48,253 nucleotides of DNA, taken from positions 1 through 48,253 of the IMG/VR virus record IMGVR_UViG_3300025131_000070. One strand, given 5' to 3'. Shown piece after piece: positions 41,286 to 48,253 of the stretch (the stretch's first letter is position 1; each line of letters begins with the position of its first letter). The notes beneath the pieces were generated by a model, which had not been told where the DNA came from, did no database searches, and saw only the letters and a program-made list of their open reading frames with translations. The position numbers were made by a program, and so were the translations under genes. The stretch is from a virus.

Positions 41286-41366
41286 GGCGCAGCGGAGGAC
41301 TCGAACCTCTGGTGCCGTCGCACCTCGCCAGGCACGGGCGCCGTCGCGCTCCATGACTCGCTGCAC
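41286..41366 (-). tRNA. tRNA-like element, atypical, isotype uncertain
   Basis: Minus-strand bases fold as a tRNA. GTGCAGC (41366-41360) pairs with GCTGCGC (41293-41287), with one wobble. A T arm carries AGAGG TTCGAGT CCTCC, including the invariant GGTTCGA. A short D arm is GTC/GAC with GG in its loop, and a variable arm GGTGC GACG GCACC resembles class II tRNAs. The anticodon stem-loop is weak: GCGCC/GGCGA with loop CGTGCCT, lacking U33, and position 8 is G instead of U. A G before position 1 can pair with the C at 73, as in tRNA-His. It may be a degenerate or specialised tRNA. CCA is not encoded in the correct register. Confidence 0.5.
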
Positions 41367-41371
41367 CACAG

Positions 41372-41584
41372 TCACGATGCGTCCTCCTCGGGGACGTACG
41401 GCTCGTTGAGGTGCGTCCCGACGTGGCCGGCGCAAGCGATCACCGGAACGCCGCAGCAGGTGTCATACTGGTAGTAGTCGACGATCTCGACAGCGCCCCA
41501 GCATGGCTCCTCGGCCGTGCCGTAGTCACAGTCGCCGAGGTACGACGGCGTGTACGAAGCGCTGCAGTGCTTGGGATACGTCAC
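41372..41584 (-). CDS. Small Cys-rich protein
   Basis: The GTG start overlaps the helicase stop as GTGA. The 70 residues have six Cys (KHCSAS, GDCDYG, EEPCWGAV, DTCCGVP, IACAGH) and a His (AGHVGTH), which suggests one or two bound zinc ions. The pattern of CxxPCWG then CxGH occurs in small phage proteins without known role. It ends six bases before the tRNA-like element. Confidence 0.55.
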   Translation of the reverse strand: MTYPKHCSASYTPSYLGDCDYGTAEEPCWGAVEIVDYYQYDTCCGVPVIACAGHVGTHLNEPYVPEEDAS

Positions 41585-43548
41585 GCTGCGTCCTCCCAGT
41601 CCTCTCCGATGTGGCCAGCCAGGCGCTCCAGCGTCTCGGCCAACGACTCCTTGACCTCTTCCTTGGTCATGGTCGCGCGGAGCTGGACGGCGCCCTCTTC
41701 GTCGGTGACGCGCGCGAGCGCGTCGACCTTCGGCAAGAACCGAGCTTCGCGGTGCTCATCGATCGTGCCTTTGACGACGTAGTACACCAGCGACAGGCCG
41801 CGCTCGTCGTACTTGCCGGTCTTGGGGTCGGGCTCGTACGGGCGGTCTTCGGCCTGCAGCATCGCGGACGGGTCGTGGTGCATGTCGATCCAGTGCTCGG
41901 TGACCGCGCCGCGGAGCGATACGCCGACCTGGAAGGCGCCGATGGTCATCACGAAGACGCCAGCGCCCTGATGCTCCCGGAACGCCCGCCCCATCTTCCT
42001 GCGCGCGTCGATGGACACCTCGCCGTGCGCACACCAAACCTGGCAGCGGACGTCGGCGAGGCGCCGCTTGTACTCGCGCTTCTTGCACTGCTTCTTGAAC
42101 GCGTCCGCGTAGAGCTCGGCCGAGTCGGGGTTGAAGCACACGACCATGATCTTCAGGCCCTCGATCAGCTCGGGCGTCGTGTTCTCGAGGACGTGCGGGA
42201 GCTTCACCTTGGCGGTCTGCGCCATCAGCTTCTTGGTCTTGTCGCCGATGTCCATCTTCCCGCGGAGGATGCGGCGCACGGCCGACATGGCCACGTCGGC
42301 CTCGATGCGCAGCACCTGGCGTTGCTTCTTCGGCAGGTCCGGCAGGATCTCCGAGCGCGGACGCATGATCGCGAAGTGCTGGATGCGCTGGTGCAGCTCG
42401 GTCTCGGCGTACTGCGACGAACCGCTGTTCTCCCAGCCGTACTCCCCCATGTCGCCGTTGCAGTAGCGCCTGTCGAAATCGAAGAAGAGGCGGTCATCGC
42501 TCCACGAAGTCGCCGCACCACACGACGCCGCGTCGAGCTGGCCCCACCAGTCCCGGACGTACGAGAACTGCGGCGTGCCGCCCACGAGCCAGCAACGGTC
42601 GATCGTCTCGGCGAGCGCGTTGAACTTCTCGCGCCGGGTCTGGCCCTTCTTCGTCTCGTCGGTGTTGCGCCCGCGGAGCATGTGCGCTTCGTCCGCGATG
42701 ACCAGGTCGAAGTGATAGCGCGCGAGGTGCGGCACCCAGCCCAGCAGGTCCGGACGGATGTACTTCACGCCAGCGGCGTCCTTGGCCTGCTGCGCGACGA
42801 TCAGCTCGTAGTTCACGATGACGTAGCGCGCCCGGTCGATCGTCTCGTGTAGCTCTTTGGCGCAGGCGGGGCAGGTCGTGTCGTGCTTCGTGCACGTGCC
42901 GTGGCCGGCGTCGATGAGCCTGAGCCCGTTGCTCTGCCCATTGAGGAGCTTGCACGCGTCGCACTGCGAGCCGTCTTCGGCGTGGAAGCCGCGACCCGCA
43001 CACTGCTTGCAGAACACGCGCGCGACTTTGCCGGCGCGGCCGTAGAGGATGACGGCCTCTTCGTCACACCACGCCGCGATCTCTTCGGCCCAGCCGAGCT
43101 TCGGGAGTGCGGGCACGACGCACAGGATCTTCTCGGCGCCGACCAGCTCGGCCGCGGCGAGCGTGATCGGCGTCTTCCCCGACCTCATAGGCTCGGCCAG
43201 GAAGCCCCAGTGCCACAGCGCGAGCTGGAGCGCGTCCTCCTTCTGGTAGCCCCGGAGCTTCTGCGCGAAGCCGAGCTCGCGATAGCGCGCGAGTCCCGGC
43301 ATCTGCATGACAGCCGCAACCCGGCTTGCTTCGTCTTGCAAGGGGAGTTGCGGAGCTGGCACGCCGGCCAGCGCGGCGACGGCCCACGCGATGTCCCACG
43401 TGCAGTTGAATCCGCCAGTGGCGCGTTGCACGCCGGGGATGGCGAGGATCTCGTCGGCCAGCGGGCCGTAGGCGTCCGCGCTGATGAAGCACGGGCGTTC
43501 GCCGCGGCGGCCCATGGACGGCATGATCTCTTGCGGCGAGAGCGTCAC
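41581..43548 (-). CDS. SNF2/SF2-type helicase with zinc clusters
   Basis: The GTG at 43548 overlaps the upstream stop (GTGA). The 655-residue protein shows superfamily 2 motifs: LRGYQKEDALQLAL and AEPMRSGKTPITLAA (motif I, near 115-125), VIADEAHMLRG (DEAH, near 285), GGTPQFS (III) and QAEDRPYE (VI). Between I and II are two Cys groups (CKQCAGRG with CDAC, and CTKHDTTCPAC), which likely bind zinc and DNA. The architecture resembles annealing helicases of the SMARCAL1/HARP type, so it may remodel replication forks. It is the second gene of the minus arm. Confidence 0.8.
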   Translation of the reverse strand: MTLSPQEIMPSMGRRGERPCFISADAYGPLADEILAIPGVQRATGGFNCTWDIAWAVAALAGVPAPQLPLQDEASRVAAVMQMPGLARYRELGFAQKLRGYQKEDALQLALWHWGFLAEPMRSGKTPITLAAAELVGAEKILCVVPALPKLGWAEEIAAWCDEEAVILYGRAGKVARVFCKQCAGRGFHAEDGSQCDACKLLNGQSNGLRLIDAGHGTCTKHDTTCPACAKELHETIDRARYVIVNYELIVAQQAKDAAGVKYIRPDLLGWVPHLARYHFDLVIADEAHMLRGRNTDETKKGQTRREKFNALAETIDRCWLVGGTPQFSYVRDWWGQLDAASCGAATSWSDDRLFFDFDRRYCNGDMGEYGWENSGSSQYAETELHQRIQHFAIMRPRSEILPDLPKKQRQVLRIEADVAMSAVRRILRGKMDIGDKTKKLMAQTAKVKLPHVLENTTPELIEGLKIMVVCFNPDSAELYADAFKKQCKKREYKRRLADVRCQVWCAHGEVSIDARRKMGRAFREHQGAGVFVMTIGAFQVGVSLRGAVTEHWIDMHHDPSAMLQAEDRPYEPDPKTGKYDERGLSLVYYVVKGTIDEHREARFLPKVDALARVTDEEGAVQLRATMTKEEVKESLAETLERLAGHIGEDWEDAA

Positions 43549-44273
43549 GGTATTGGTGCCTCGCCAGACGCCCAGCGCCGCATCAGCTCGTTGACGATCT
43601 CGTCGTCGGTACGTGTGTTCCATTCGGGCTCGAGCTGCCCAAGGTCGCTGGCTGGCCCGTCACAACTGTTGACCACGGGACCTGTCCCGTAGTCCGGGTC
43701 GTTAACATAGCGGAGCACGTCGTAGCGCATCTGCCGGATGTCTGGCACAGCGTCATCCTCGGTCTCGGCGTGCTCCCAGTAGCGCTCCAGCTCGATCTTG
43801 CGGATGTGCTTGCCGGTGACACCGTACTTCTCGCCGAGCGCTTCGTAGTCAGGCGCGACGTCGGCCTCTTTCGCCTTGCGCAAGTCGAGTTGCAGTTGCA
43901 GCGCGCGGGCGGTCGTCAGCACGCGGGTGCCGGGGTCGTCCGGGCGCACGAGGTAGCGCTGCGCGTTGACGACGTAGGTGACGGGCTCGAGGTGGTGCGG
44001 CGCGACGCAGAGCTTGTTCATGCAGAGGTGGTCGACGACCAGGTCCGGGTCGGTCCAGTCGTCGTGGTAGATCGCCACGCTGATCCGGTGCACGGGGTAG
44101 TTGCTCCCCTGGATGCGCATCGTCCCGTAGGGTCCGCTCTTGGCGCCGGTCCAGACCCAACACAGGCCGAGGTGCCGAACGGCCTCGGGGGTCTCTTGAA
44201 GCGACGCCTCGCGCCACTTCTTGTCGAAGCGCCGCTTCACGCCGCGCACGACAGGTACTGCTCGGTTCCGCAC
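43545..44273 (-). CDS. HNH endonuclease
   Basis: Residues 36-105 match the HNH_3-type motif: CWVWTGAKSGPYGTMRIQG, PVHRISVAIYHD, then VVDHLCMNKLCVAPHHLEPV followed by N. The His of VDHLC, the Asn of MNKLC and His of HHLE are the metal-bound residues. The second half is a helical, basic region with a likely HTH (YEALGEKYGVTGKHIRKIE), as in homing-type nucleases, and an acidic end. The GTG start has only a weak upstream AGGC. It is the first gene of the minus arm; a free-standing homing endonuclease or a replication nuclease are both possible. Confidence 0.75.
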   Translation of the reverse strand: MRNRAVPVVRGVKRRFDKKWREASLQETPEAVRHLGLCWVWTGAKSGPYGTMRIQGSNYPVHRISVAIYHDDWTDPDLVVDHLCMNKLCVAPHHLEPVTYVVNAQRYLVRPDDPGTRVLTTARALQLQLDLRKAKEADVAPDYEALGEKYGVTGKHIRKIELERYWEHAETEDDAVPDIRQMRYDVLRYVNDPDYGTGPVVNSCDGPASDLGQLEPEWNTRTDDEIVNELMRRWASGEAPIP

Positions 44274-44385
44274 GGGAATGGGAGATTCGCCTAAGCCGAT
44301 CTGGAGGTCAAGCCCCCCGCACCCACTTTTTTACGTGTAAATCTGCCGGCGCTCTCGGCCTGTCTTTTGTGCGTTGACGTTGGGG
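44274..44385. promoter_or_regulatory. Divergent control region with operator-like palindrome
   Basis: The gap between the divergent HNH and DUF927 genes is less GC-rich than its surroundings and contains the perfect inverted repeat TTTAC GT GTAAA at 44330-44341 next to a T6 run. On the minus strand, TTGACC lies 17 bases before GAATCT, a weak sigma70-like pair upstream of the HNH start. A promoter for the plus gene is not clear. This is the best place in the window for an early regulatory site or a replication origin. Confidence 0.45.
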
Positions 44386-46281
44386 ATGGCTTGGGTCAGG
44401 CTCACCAGCGTGCCAGAGGTCAATGCGTCCGCTCCGTTCTCAGTCATCGAAGGAGGGGCAGAGCCTGTACCACGTGAGCCCTCGGGCCGCCAAACCCTGG
44501 GCGACTTCCGCGTTCCGTACGGATATGAAATCTGGGGCGACGGCACGTACAAGATCGAGGAGGCGCCCGACGACGAAGAAGAGCGCCGCCGCGAGCCCAG
44601 CCTGAGCACTACGCCCACGAGCGCGCGCCGTCGCGGCCTGCGCATCGTCACGCGGCGACCGCTGTGGATCCGCCAGTTCGGCCAGACCGTCGACACCGAA
44701 GACGAGCTTGTTCAGCTCGCGTTCTTCGACGCGTTCGGTTCGAGTCCGCGCCTCGAGTGGGTGACGCGCGCACAGATGAGCGACCGGCGACAGATCGTGG
44801 CGCTGGCCAACCTCGGCCTGCCTGTACGGACGGGAAACGCCCAGATCGTCGAGGAGTATCTCGACAAAGCGCTGCACGAGAACGCCCCGGCGCTGCCGCG
44901 CGTCCTGATGGGCACGCGGTCCGGTGCGTACGAAGTCGAGCTGGACGACGGCCTCGGACAGAAGGGCTGGGGCTGGCTGCTCGGCCGCTCATGGATCGGA
45001 CCGGCCGGAACGGGCGTCGAGCCCGACCCGCGCGCCGACGGGGGACACTCGAAGGGCTACAGCCTGTCCGGCCTCGAGGATGCGTGGTTCGCCAAGTTCC
45101 GCGACGTCGTGAGCGCCGGACCAATCCCCCGCTGGCTCTGCTTCTCGACCTTCGCTGCACCACTGCTCCGCTTCATCAAGCACCGCACCTTCATCATCCA
45201 CCACTGGGGTGACAGCGGCTCCGGCAAGACGGCGCTGATGAAGTTCGCGATGAGCGCGTGGGGCGACCCGCACACGCTGACCGCGACGTTCAACCGAACC
45301 GACAAGAGCTTCACCGAGATCTTCAAGTACTCTGACGATCTCACGGTCGCGTTCGACGAGCTGCAAGCCAGCACCAACGACGACCACGCGCAGGTCATCT
45401 ACGCGCTGTGCCTGGAGAAGGGTCGCGGCCGCGCGATGAAGGCCGGCGGCCTGCACAGTGAGATCGACAGCTGGCGCGCCGTCATCCGCATGACCGGTGA
45501 GGAGCCGATCATCGGCAACGGCCGCATCGACCTCGGCGGCCAGTCCAACCGCGTGCTCCAGCTCAACGCGCCCGCGCTCGACAGCGCGTCGGCCGAAGCC
45601 ATTCACCAGTGGATGGAGGGGCATCATCACGGCTGGGGCGGCTTCCGCTTCATCGAGCACCTGCGCGACCTCGTCCGTGACCCGCGCGCTGTTCATCTGC
45701 TCTGTGAGCGGCACCGGGCCATCCGCGACAAGATCAACAAGAACACCGAGGGGCTCCGCAGCCGCAGCTCGGCGCTCGCTGCAATCGCGCTTGCGCAGAT
45801 GCTCGCGGCGCAGTGGTTCTTCGGCGCGACCCGCGACCAGGCGCTGCACGGCGCTATCGCTGATGCAATCCACGTCGCGCAGCTCATCGCGGCCGACCAA
45901 GAAGAGCAGATGACCGTGGTCGAGCGGGCGCTCCAGCTCTTCCGCGACCATCGCGAAGCCAACCGCAAGCGCTGGATCGACGCGGGCAACGACGCCGGGC
46001 GCAGCGTGATTTATCAGAAGACCTACCAAGAGCTGTTCGGCATCGAGAGCGCCGGGCCCAACGCCGACGAGCTCTGGCTTGTCGGCACCGAAGCGAACAA
46101 GCTCCTGCGGAAGGAGGGCTTGCCGCCGAGCCGCGTCTGGGTCGACATGCGCCGCGAGGGTGTGCTCCGTATCGGCGACAAGGGCACGGCCGCGCGCCTG
46201 TCCCCCGTCCGCAAGTTCGGCAAGTTCCGGAACCGCGTGTACGTCATCCGCCAGGACCGCTTCGACCTCGCGGACGAGTAA
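44386..46281 (+). CDS. DUF927-type primase/helicase-related ATPase
   Basis: The ATG at 44386 is chosen; a TTG four codons earlier and a GTG at 44410 are alternatives, as no good ribosome binding site is seen. The 631-residue protein has the DUF927 ATPase pattern: GWGWLLGRSWIGPAG, APLLRFIKHRTFIIHHWG, then the Walker A GDSGSGKTALM near 275-285, AMSAWGDP, SDDLTVAFDELQAS (Walker B near 320) and IYALCLEKGRGR. The C-terminal 120 residues contain a winged-helix-like end (LLRKEGLPPSRVWVDM). Such proteins act as replicative helicases or primase partners in phages. It is the only plus gene in the right half. Confidence 0.75.
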   Translation: MAWVRLTSVPEVNASAPFSVIEGGAEPVPREPSGRQTLGDFRVPYGYEIWGDGTYKIEEAPDDEEERRREPSLSTTPTSARRRGLRIVTRRPLWIRQFGQTVDTEDELVQLAFFDAFGSSPRLEWVTRAQMSDRRQIVALANLGLPVRTGNAQIVEEYLDKALHENAPALPRVLMGTRSGAYEVELDDGLGQKGWGWLLGRSWIGPAGTGVEPDPRADGGHSKGYSLSGLEDAWFAKFRDVVSAGPIPRWLCFSTFAAPLLRFIKHRTFIIHHWGDSGSGKTALMKFAMSAWGDPHTLTATFNRTDKSFTEIFKYSDDLTVAFDELQASTNDDHAQVIYALCLEKGRGRAMKAGGLHSEIDSWRAVIRMTGEEPIIGNGRIDLGGQSNRVLQLNAPALDSASAEAIHQWMEGHHHGWGGFRFIEHLRDLVRDPRAVHLLCERHRAIRDKINKNTEGLRSRSSALAAIALAQMLAAQWFFGATRDQALHGAIADAIHVAQLIAADQEEQMTVVERALQLFRDHREANRKRWIDAGNDAGRSVIYQKTYQELFGIESAGPNADELWLVGTEANKLLRKEGLPPSRVWVDMRREGVLRIGDKGTAARLSPVRKFGKFRNRVYVIRQDRFDLADE

Positions 46282-46290
46282 AGCGCGGCT

Positions 46291-47028
46291 TCACAGGCGG
46301 CACACCCGGCAGGAGTCGGCGGCGTCTTCCTCTTCCTCGTCTGGCAGTATGCCGTCCTTCGGGATGCCGCGCGGCGTGTCGCCGTCGGCGAAGCGGCGGC
46401 GGAGCTGGACGAGCTGCGCCGGCCACGTGTCCCTTCGCGGTGACCGGAACGTGGCGCCGATGCGCTCTTCCTGCTGCACCGCGTCCTCGTAGAGCTCGGG
46501 GTGCCGGACCCACAGCTTGTACCAGTCGGAGAGGCGCTGGCCGTAGCAGCGGGCGCAGTCCGTCCGCTCCGGGATCTTGATCCCCTTGTCCTTCAGGTAG
46601 CCGACCACGTCTTCGAGGCCCCAGTCCCACTCACGTAGCGGGAAGCGCGTGGTGACCTGCTCGCTGTAGATGTCCTGGCGAGCCTCTTCGTCGGCGCGAA
46701 GCCCGACGTACAGGATCGGGTCTTCGAGCTTCGACAAGTAGGCTAGCGTCGGCTCGATCTTCAGCAGCCTGGTGCACCAACGCTGCCGCCAGTTCGGCAG
46801 CGCGTCGAAGTGGTCGATCCACGCGTCCAGCGTCCGGTTGCGCAGCCGCACGATCGGCTTGCCGAGGATGCCCTCGAGCTTCGTCCAGTGCGCTTCCATC
46901 ACGGGCAGCTCGTCGCCGGTCGGCGTGCACAGGTACACGTAGTCGTCCCGGGGCTCGACTTCGGCGAGCCGGAGGGCCAGTGCGGTGCTGTCCTTGCCGC
47001 CCGAGAGGCCGATGACGTGCGCGCTCAT
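46291..47028 (-). CDS. PAPS reductase-like / DndC-type nucleotide alpha-hydrolase
   Basis: The ATG at 47028 overlaps the upstream stop (ATGA); longer frames are shadows. The 245 residues start MSAHVIGLSGGKDSTALAL, where SGGKDS (9-14) is the PP-loop that binds ATP or a nucleotide. Further features are WCTRLLKIEP near 90, DPILYVGLRADEEAR and DCARCYGQRLSDWYKLW. The acidic tail ends in DSCRVC. This family includes sulfur-transfer proteins such as PAPS reductase and DndC, which adds sulfur to DNA backbones. Whether it acts on DNA, tRNA or a metabolite is not known. It converges on the DUF927 gene with only nine bases between. Confidence 0.75.
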   Translation of the reverse strand: MSAHVIGLSGGKDSTALALRLAEVEPRDDYVYLCTPTGDELPVMEAHWTKLEGILGKPIVRLRNRTLDAWIDHFDALPNWRQRWCTRLLKIEPTLAYLSKLEDPILYVGLRADEEARQDIYSEQVTTRFPLREWDWGLEDVVGYLKDKGIKIPERTDCARCYGQRLSDWYKLWVRHPELYEDAVQQEERIGATFRSPRRDTWPAQLVQLRRRFADGDTPRGIPKDGILPDEEEEDAADSCRVCRL

Positions 47029-47285
47029 TCGGCGTCGCCCTCGGTTGTCCCGTCGATAGCCGCGCGCCGTCCAGGGACGATCACGAAGTCCCACTCGGCC
47101 TCGACCTCGTGATCGGCCCATTCGGCATCATCCGGCGTCACCATGTAGCCGGCCCGGCAATCGTCTTTGAGCCCATCGCACGGCCCGAGGTCATCGAGGC
47201 GGCAGGCGCACTCGCAGTCCACCTCGACGAGCCCGTCGTAGCCCTCGCGCTTGAGGTGCGCCTCGACAATTTGATGTACGTTCAC
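47025..47285 (-). CDS. Small Cys-rich protein ending in IDGTTE
   Basis: The GTG overlaps the upstream stop (GTGA), and GGGAGGTG lies five bases before it. The 86 residues read MNVHQIVEAHLKREGYDGLV, then VDCECACRLDDLGPCDGL and DDCRAGYMV, with five Cys between 24 and 43. The tail has RRAAIDGTTEGDAE, similar in sequence and DNA to the end of the next gene upstream. Likely zinc-binding; role unknown. Confidence 0.6.
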   Translation of the reverse strand: MNVHQIVEAHLKREGYDGLVEVDCECACRLDDLGPCDGLKDDCRAGYMVTPDDAEWADHEVEAEWDFVIVPGRRAAIDGTTEGDAE

Positions 47286-47320
47286 GAGTCACCTCCCGCA
47301 GGTTCGGTTGTCCCGTCGAT
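47041..47320 (-). repeat. Direct repeat coding for IDGTTE at two gene ends
   Basis: The 17-base sequence TCGGTTGTCCCGTCGAT occurs at 47041-47057 and 47304-47320, in the same frame of two adjacent small genes. Each copy lies near the 3' end of its gene and close to the next ribosome binding site. It may be a recombination linker or a duplicated gene end. Confidence 0.7.
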
Positions 47321-47554
47321 TACCGTTGTCCGGGCCGGGCGGCGAGCCCAGTCCCGCGCGGCGGCCTCCACCGCCGAGGCGACCTCGGCGTGCTGGCCCA
47401 GTTGTTGGGCGACGTGCTCGGTCATGAACTCGCCATCCACGCAAGCAGGCCAGTCCATCGCCTCATCCAGCCACTCGCACACCAACTCATAAGCCGGATC
47501 GGCGCCGCCACAGCTCGGGCAGTAGGTGTCGCCGCACAGGCAGGGACCCGTCAT
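47282..47554 (-). CDS. Small zinc-motif protein ending in IDGTTE
   Basis: The ATG at 47554 has GGAGG seven bases upstream. The 90 residues begin MTGPCLCGDTYCPSCGGADP, with two Cys pairs that should bind one zinc ion, followed by an acidic helical body (ELVCEWLDEAMDWPAC, VAQQLGQHAEVASAVEAAA) and the tail RTTVIDGTTEPAGGDS. No family is known to me. Shared tail with the downstream gene suggests joint evolution by duplication or recombination. Confidence 0.6.
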   Translation of the reverse strand: MTGPCLCGDTYCPSCGGADPAYELVCEWLDEAMDWPACVDGEFMTEHVAQQLGQHAEVASAVEAAARDWARRPARTTVIDGTTEPAGGDS

Positions 47555-47591
47555 GTTTCGCCCTCCTCGACGGTTGTGTGGGGCATAACCG

Positions 47592-48253
47592 TCACGCTGA
47601 CCTTGTGAAGCCGGCCGCGCCTCGGTGACCGCCGCCGCCGAAGCTCGCAGCGATAGCCCCCACGTCTTCGCCGTCGTCGGATGACCGCAGCGAATAGGCG
47701 ACAGACCCATCCTCTTTGACGACCCAGATCGCGGCGAACGCCTCGCCCTTCGCCAGCCTGTGGCCAAGGTCGGAGACCAGCTCAATGTTGGGACACTGGA
47801 TCGACGGGACGTCGAACCCTGCGATCGTCTCCCGCTGCGCCCACTGCGCAGCGCTTTCCACCAACCTGTCGTGGTACCTGAGAATCGCCCGGCCTTCAGT
47901 GACCAGGCCTTCGATGTCTCGACCCATGAGAATGGCCCGTTGTTCGAGGGTCAACGGGTAGCTATTGCACGCAGCGTGGACTTCGCGGCAGTTTGGCAGC
48001 GAGAAGCGCCACAAGTCGCGGTCCTCGACGTAGTCGATGAGGCGCGGGCGTTCGCCGCCGACAAGCTCGTCCCACGCCAGCCCGGCGCCGCTGCGTTCCA
48101 TATCGAACACGCAGAAGTCCAGCCCATCCAGTTCGACCTGCGCCGTCTTGTGGTGATCGAGCACCTGAATCGAGGCCGACGCATCGGCCACAGCCAGCAG
48201 CGGTCCGCGCTTCCACGAGAAGTCGACGATGACGACATCTCGCCCGCGGAGTC
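47592..48253 (-). CDS. DHH-family phosphoesterase, 5' partial
   Basis: The frame runs off the right edge; codons there read LRGRDVVIVDFSW, so the start lies outside. The DHH motif is in VLDHHKTAQVEL, and DVVIVDFSW is the preceding metal-binding Asp motif. The body (FDMERSGAGLAWDELV, YVEDRDLWRFSLPN) and the end GGGGHRGAAGF (DHHA1, substrate binding) are typical of a widespread bacterial and phage subfamily related to nanoRNases and cyclic dinucleotide phosphodiesterases. The substrate cannot be predicted. It may recycle small RNA or remove nucleotide signals. Confidence 0.85.
   Translation of the reverse strand, partial: LRGRDVVIVDFSWKRGPLLAVADASASIQVLDHHKTAQVELDGLDFCVFDMERSGAGLAWDELVGGERPRLIDYVEDRDLWRFSLPNCREVHAACNSYPLTLEQRAILMGRDIEGLVTEGRAILRYHDRLVESAAQWAQRETIAGFDVPSIQCPNIELVSDLGHRLAKGEAFAAIWVVKEDGSVAYSLRSSDDGEDVGAIAASFGGGGHRGAAGFTRSA

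Noticed and set aside
41240-41335. N-terminal extension of the Cas4-like gene
   Set aside because: The extension translates the tRNA-like T arm (RFESSAAPT); a GTG with an ideal ribosome binding site lies at 41239.
44374-44402. TTGACG as a plus-strand -35 box
   Set aside because: No acceptable -10 at 16-18 bases, and it overlaps the likely start of the DUF927 gene.
1-48253. CRISPR arrays, insertion sequences, integrase and attachment sites
   Set aside because: I saw no regularly spaced repeats, no transposase or integrase motifs and no duplicated core sites beyond the short repeats listed.

Overview
The window is a 48 kb piece of a high-GC genome (roughly two thirds G+C by eye) of a lytic-looking tailed phage with a contractile tail (myovirus). 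The sheath, tube, LysM hub adaptor, gp25-like, J-like and gpI-like baseplate proteins show this directly. A small membrane-anchored coiled-coil protein and a partner with a signal peptide, next to the tail fibre, look like a spanin-type lysis pair, so I infer a Gram-negative host. I see no integrase, lysogeny repressor or CRISPR array. The large terminase, portal and major capsid genes are absent and presumably lie left of the window.

Layout. (1) 1-25.9 kb, plus strand: a glycosyltransferase fused to a Rossmann-like domain, neck/connector and tail-completion proteins, a very long sheath, the tube, a two-frame tail assembly chaperone, the tape measure, hub, spike, LysM/gp25 adaptor, baseplate J protein, beta-helix protein, gpI-like/LamG protein, tail fibre and two small membrane proteins. 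Most genes overlap by ATGA, TGATG or GTGA and are probably translationally coupled. (2) 25.9-44.3 kb, minus strand, read right to left: HNH endonuclease, SNF2-like helicase, a small Cys-rich protein, a tRNA-like element, a Cas4/RecB-like nuclease, a Sak4-like ATPase, an SSB-like protein and a DNA polymerase fused to uracil-DNA glycosylase. These are followed by a Tad2 (DUF2829) homologue, small accessory genes, a DNA adenine methyltransferase fused to a Rad50/SbcC-like ATPase, an orphan class II ribonucleotide reductase C-terminal (TSCPD) domain, a zinc-ribbon protein, a TerS-like protein, an endolysin and a small unknown. Three tandem hairpins followed by a sigma70-like promoter at 28.08-28.21 kb probably divide this arm into a replication/accessory part and a packaging/lysis part. 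(3) 44.27-44.39 kb: a divergent AT-richer control region. (4) 44.4-46.3 kb, plus: a DUF927 primase/helicase-type ATPase. (5) 46.3-48.25 kb, minus: a PAPS-reductase-like protein, two small Cys-rich proteins and a DHH phosphoesterase cut by the right edge.

How it works together (inference). The DUF927 ATPase, polymerase, SSB-like protein and helicase would replicate the DNA. The Sak4-like ATPase and Cas4-like nuclease would provide recombination. Tad2 would sequester the Thoeris signal, and the methyltransferase/Rad50 fusion may mark or protect phage DNA. The plus arm builds the tail, and the endolysin with the small membrane proteins would lyse the host. The parts most worth following up are the methyltransferase-Rad50 fusion, the Tad2-containing accessory island, the orphan TSCPD protein, the apparent +1 frameshift in the tail chaperone and the atypical tRNA-like element.
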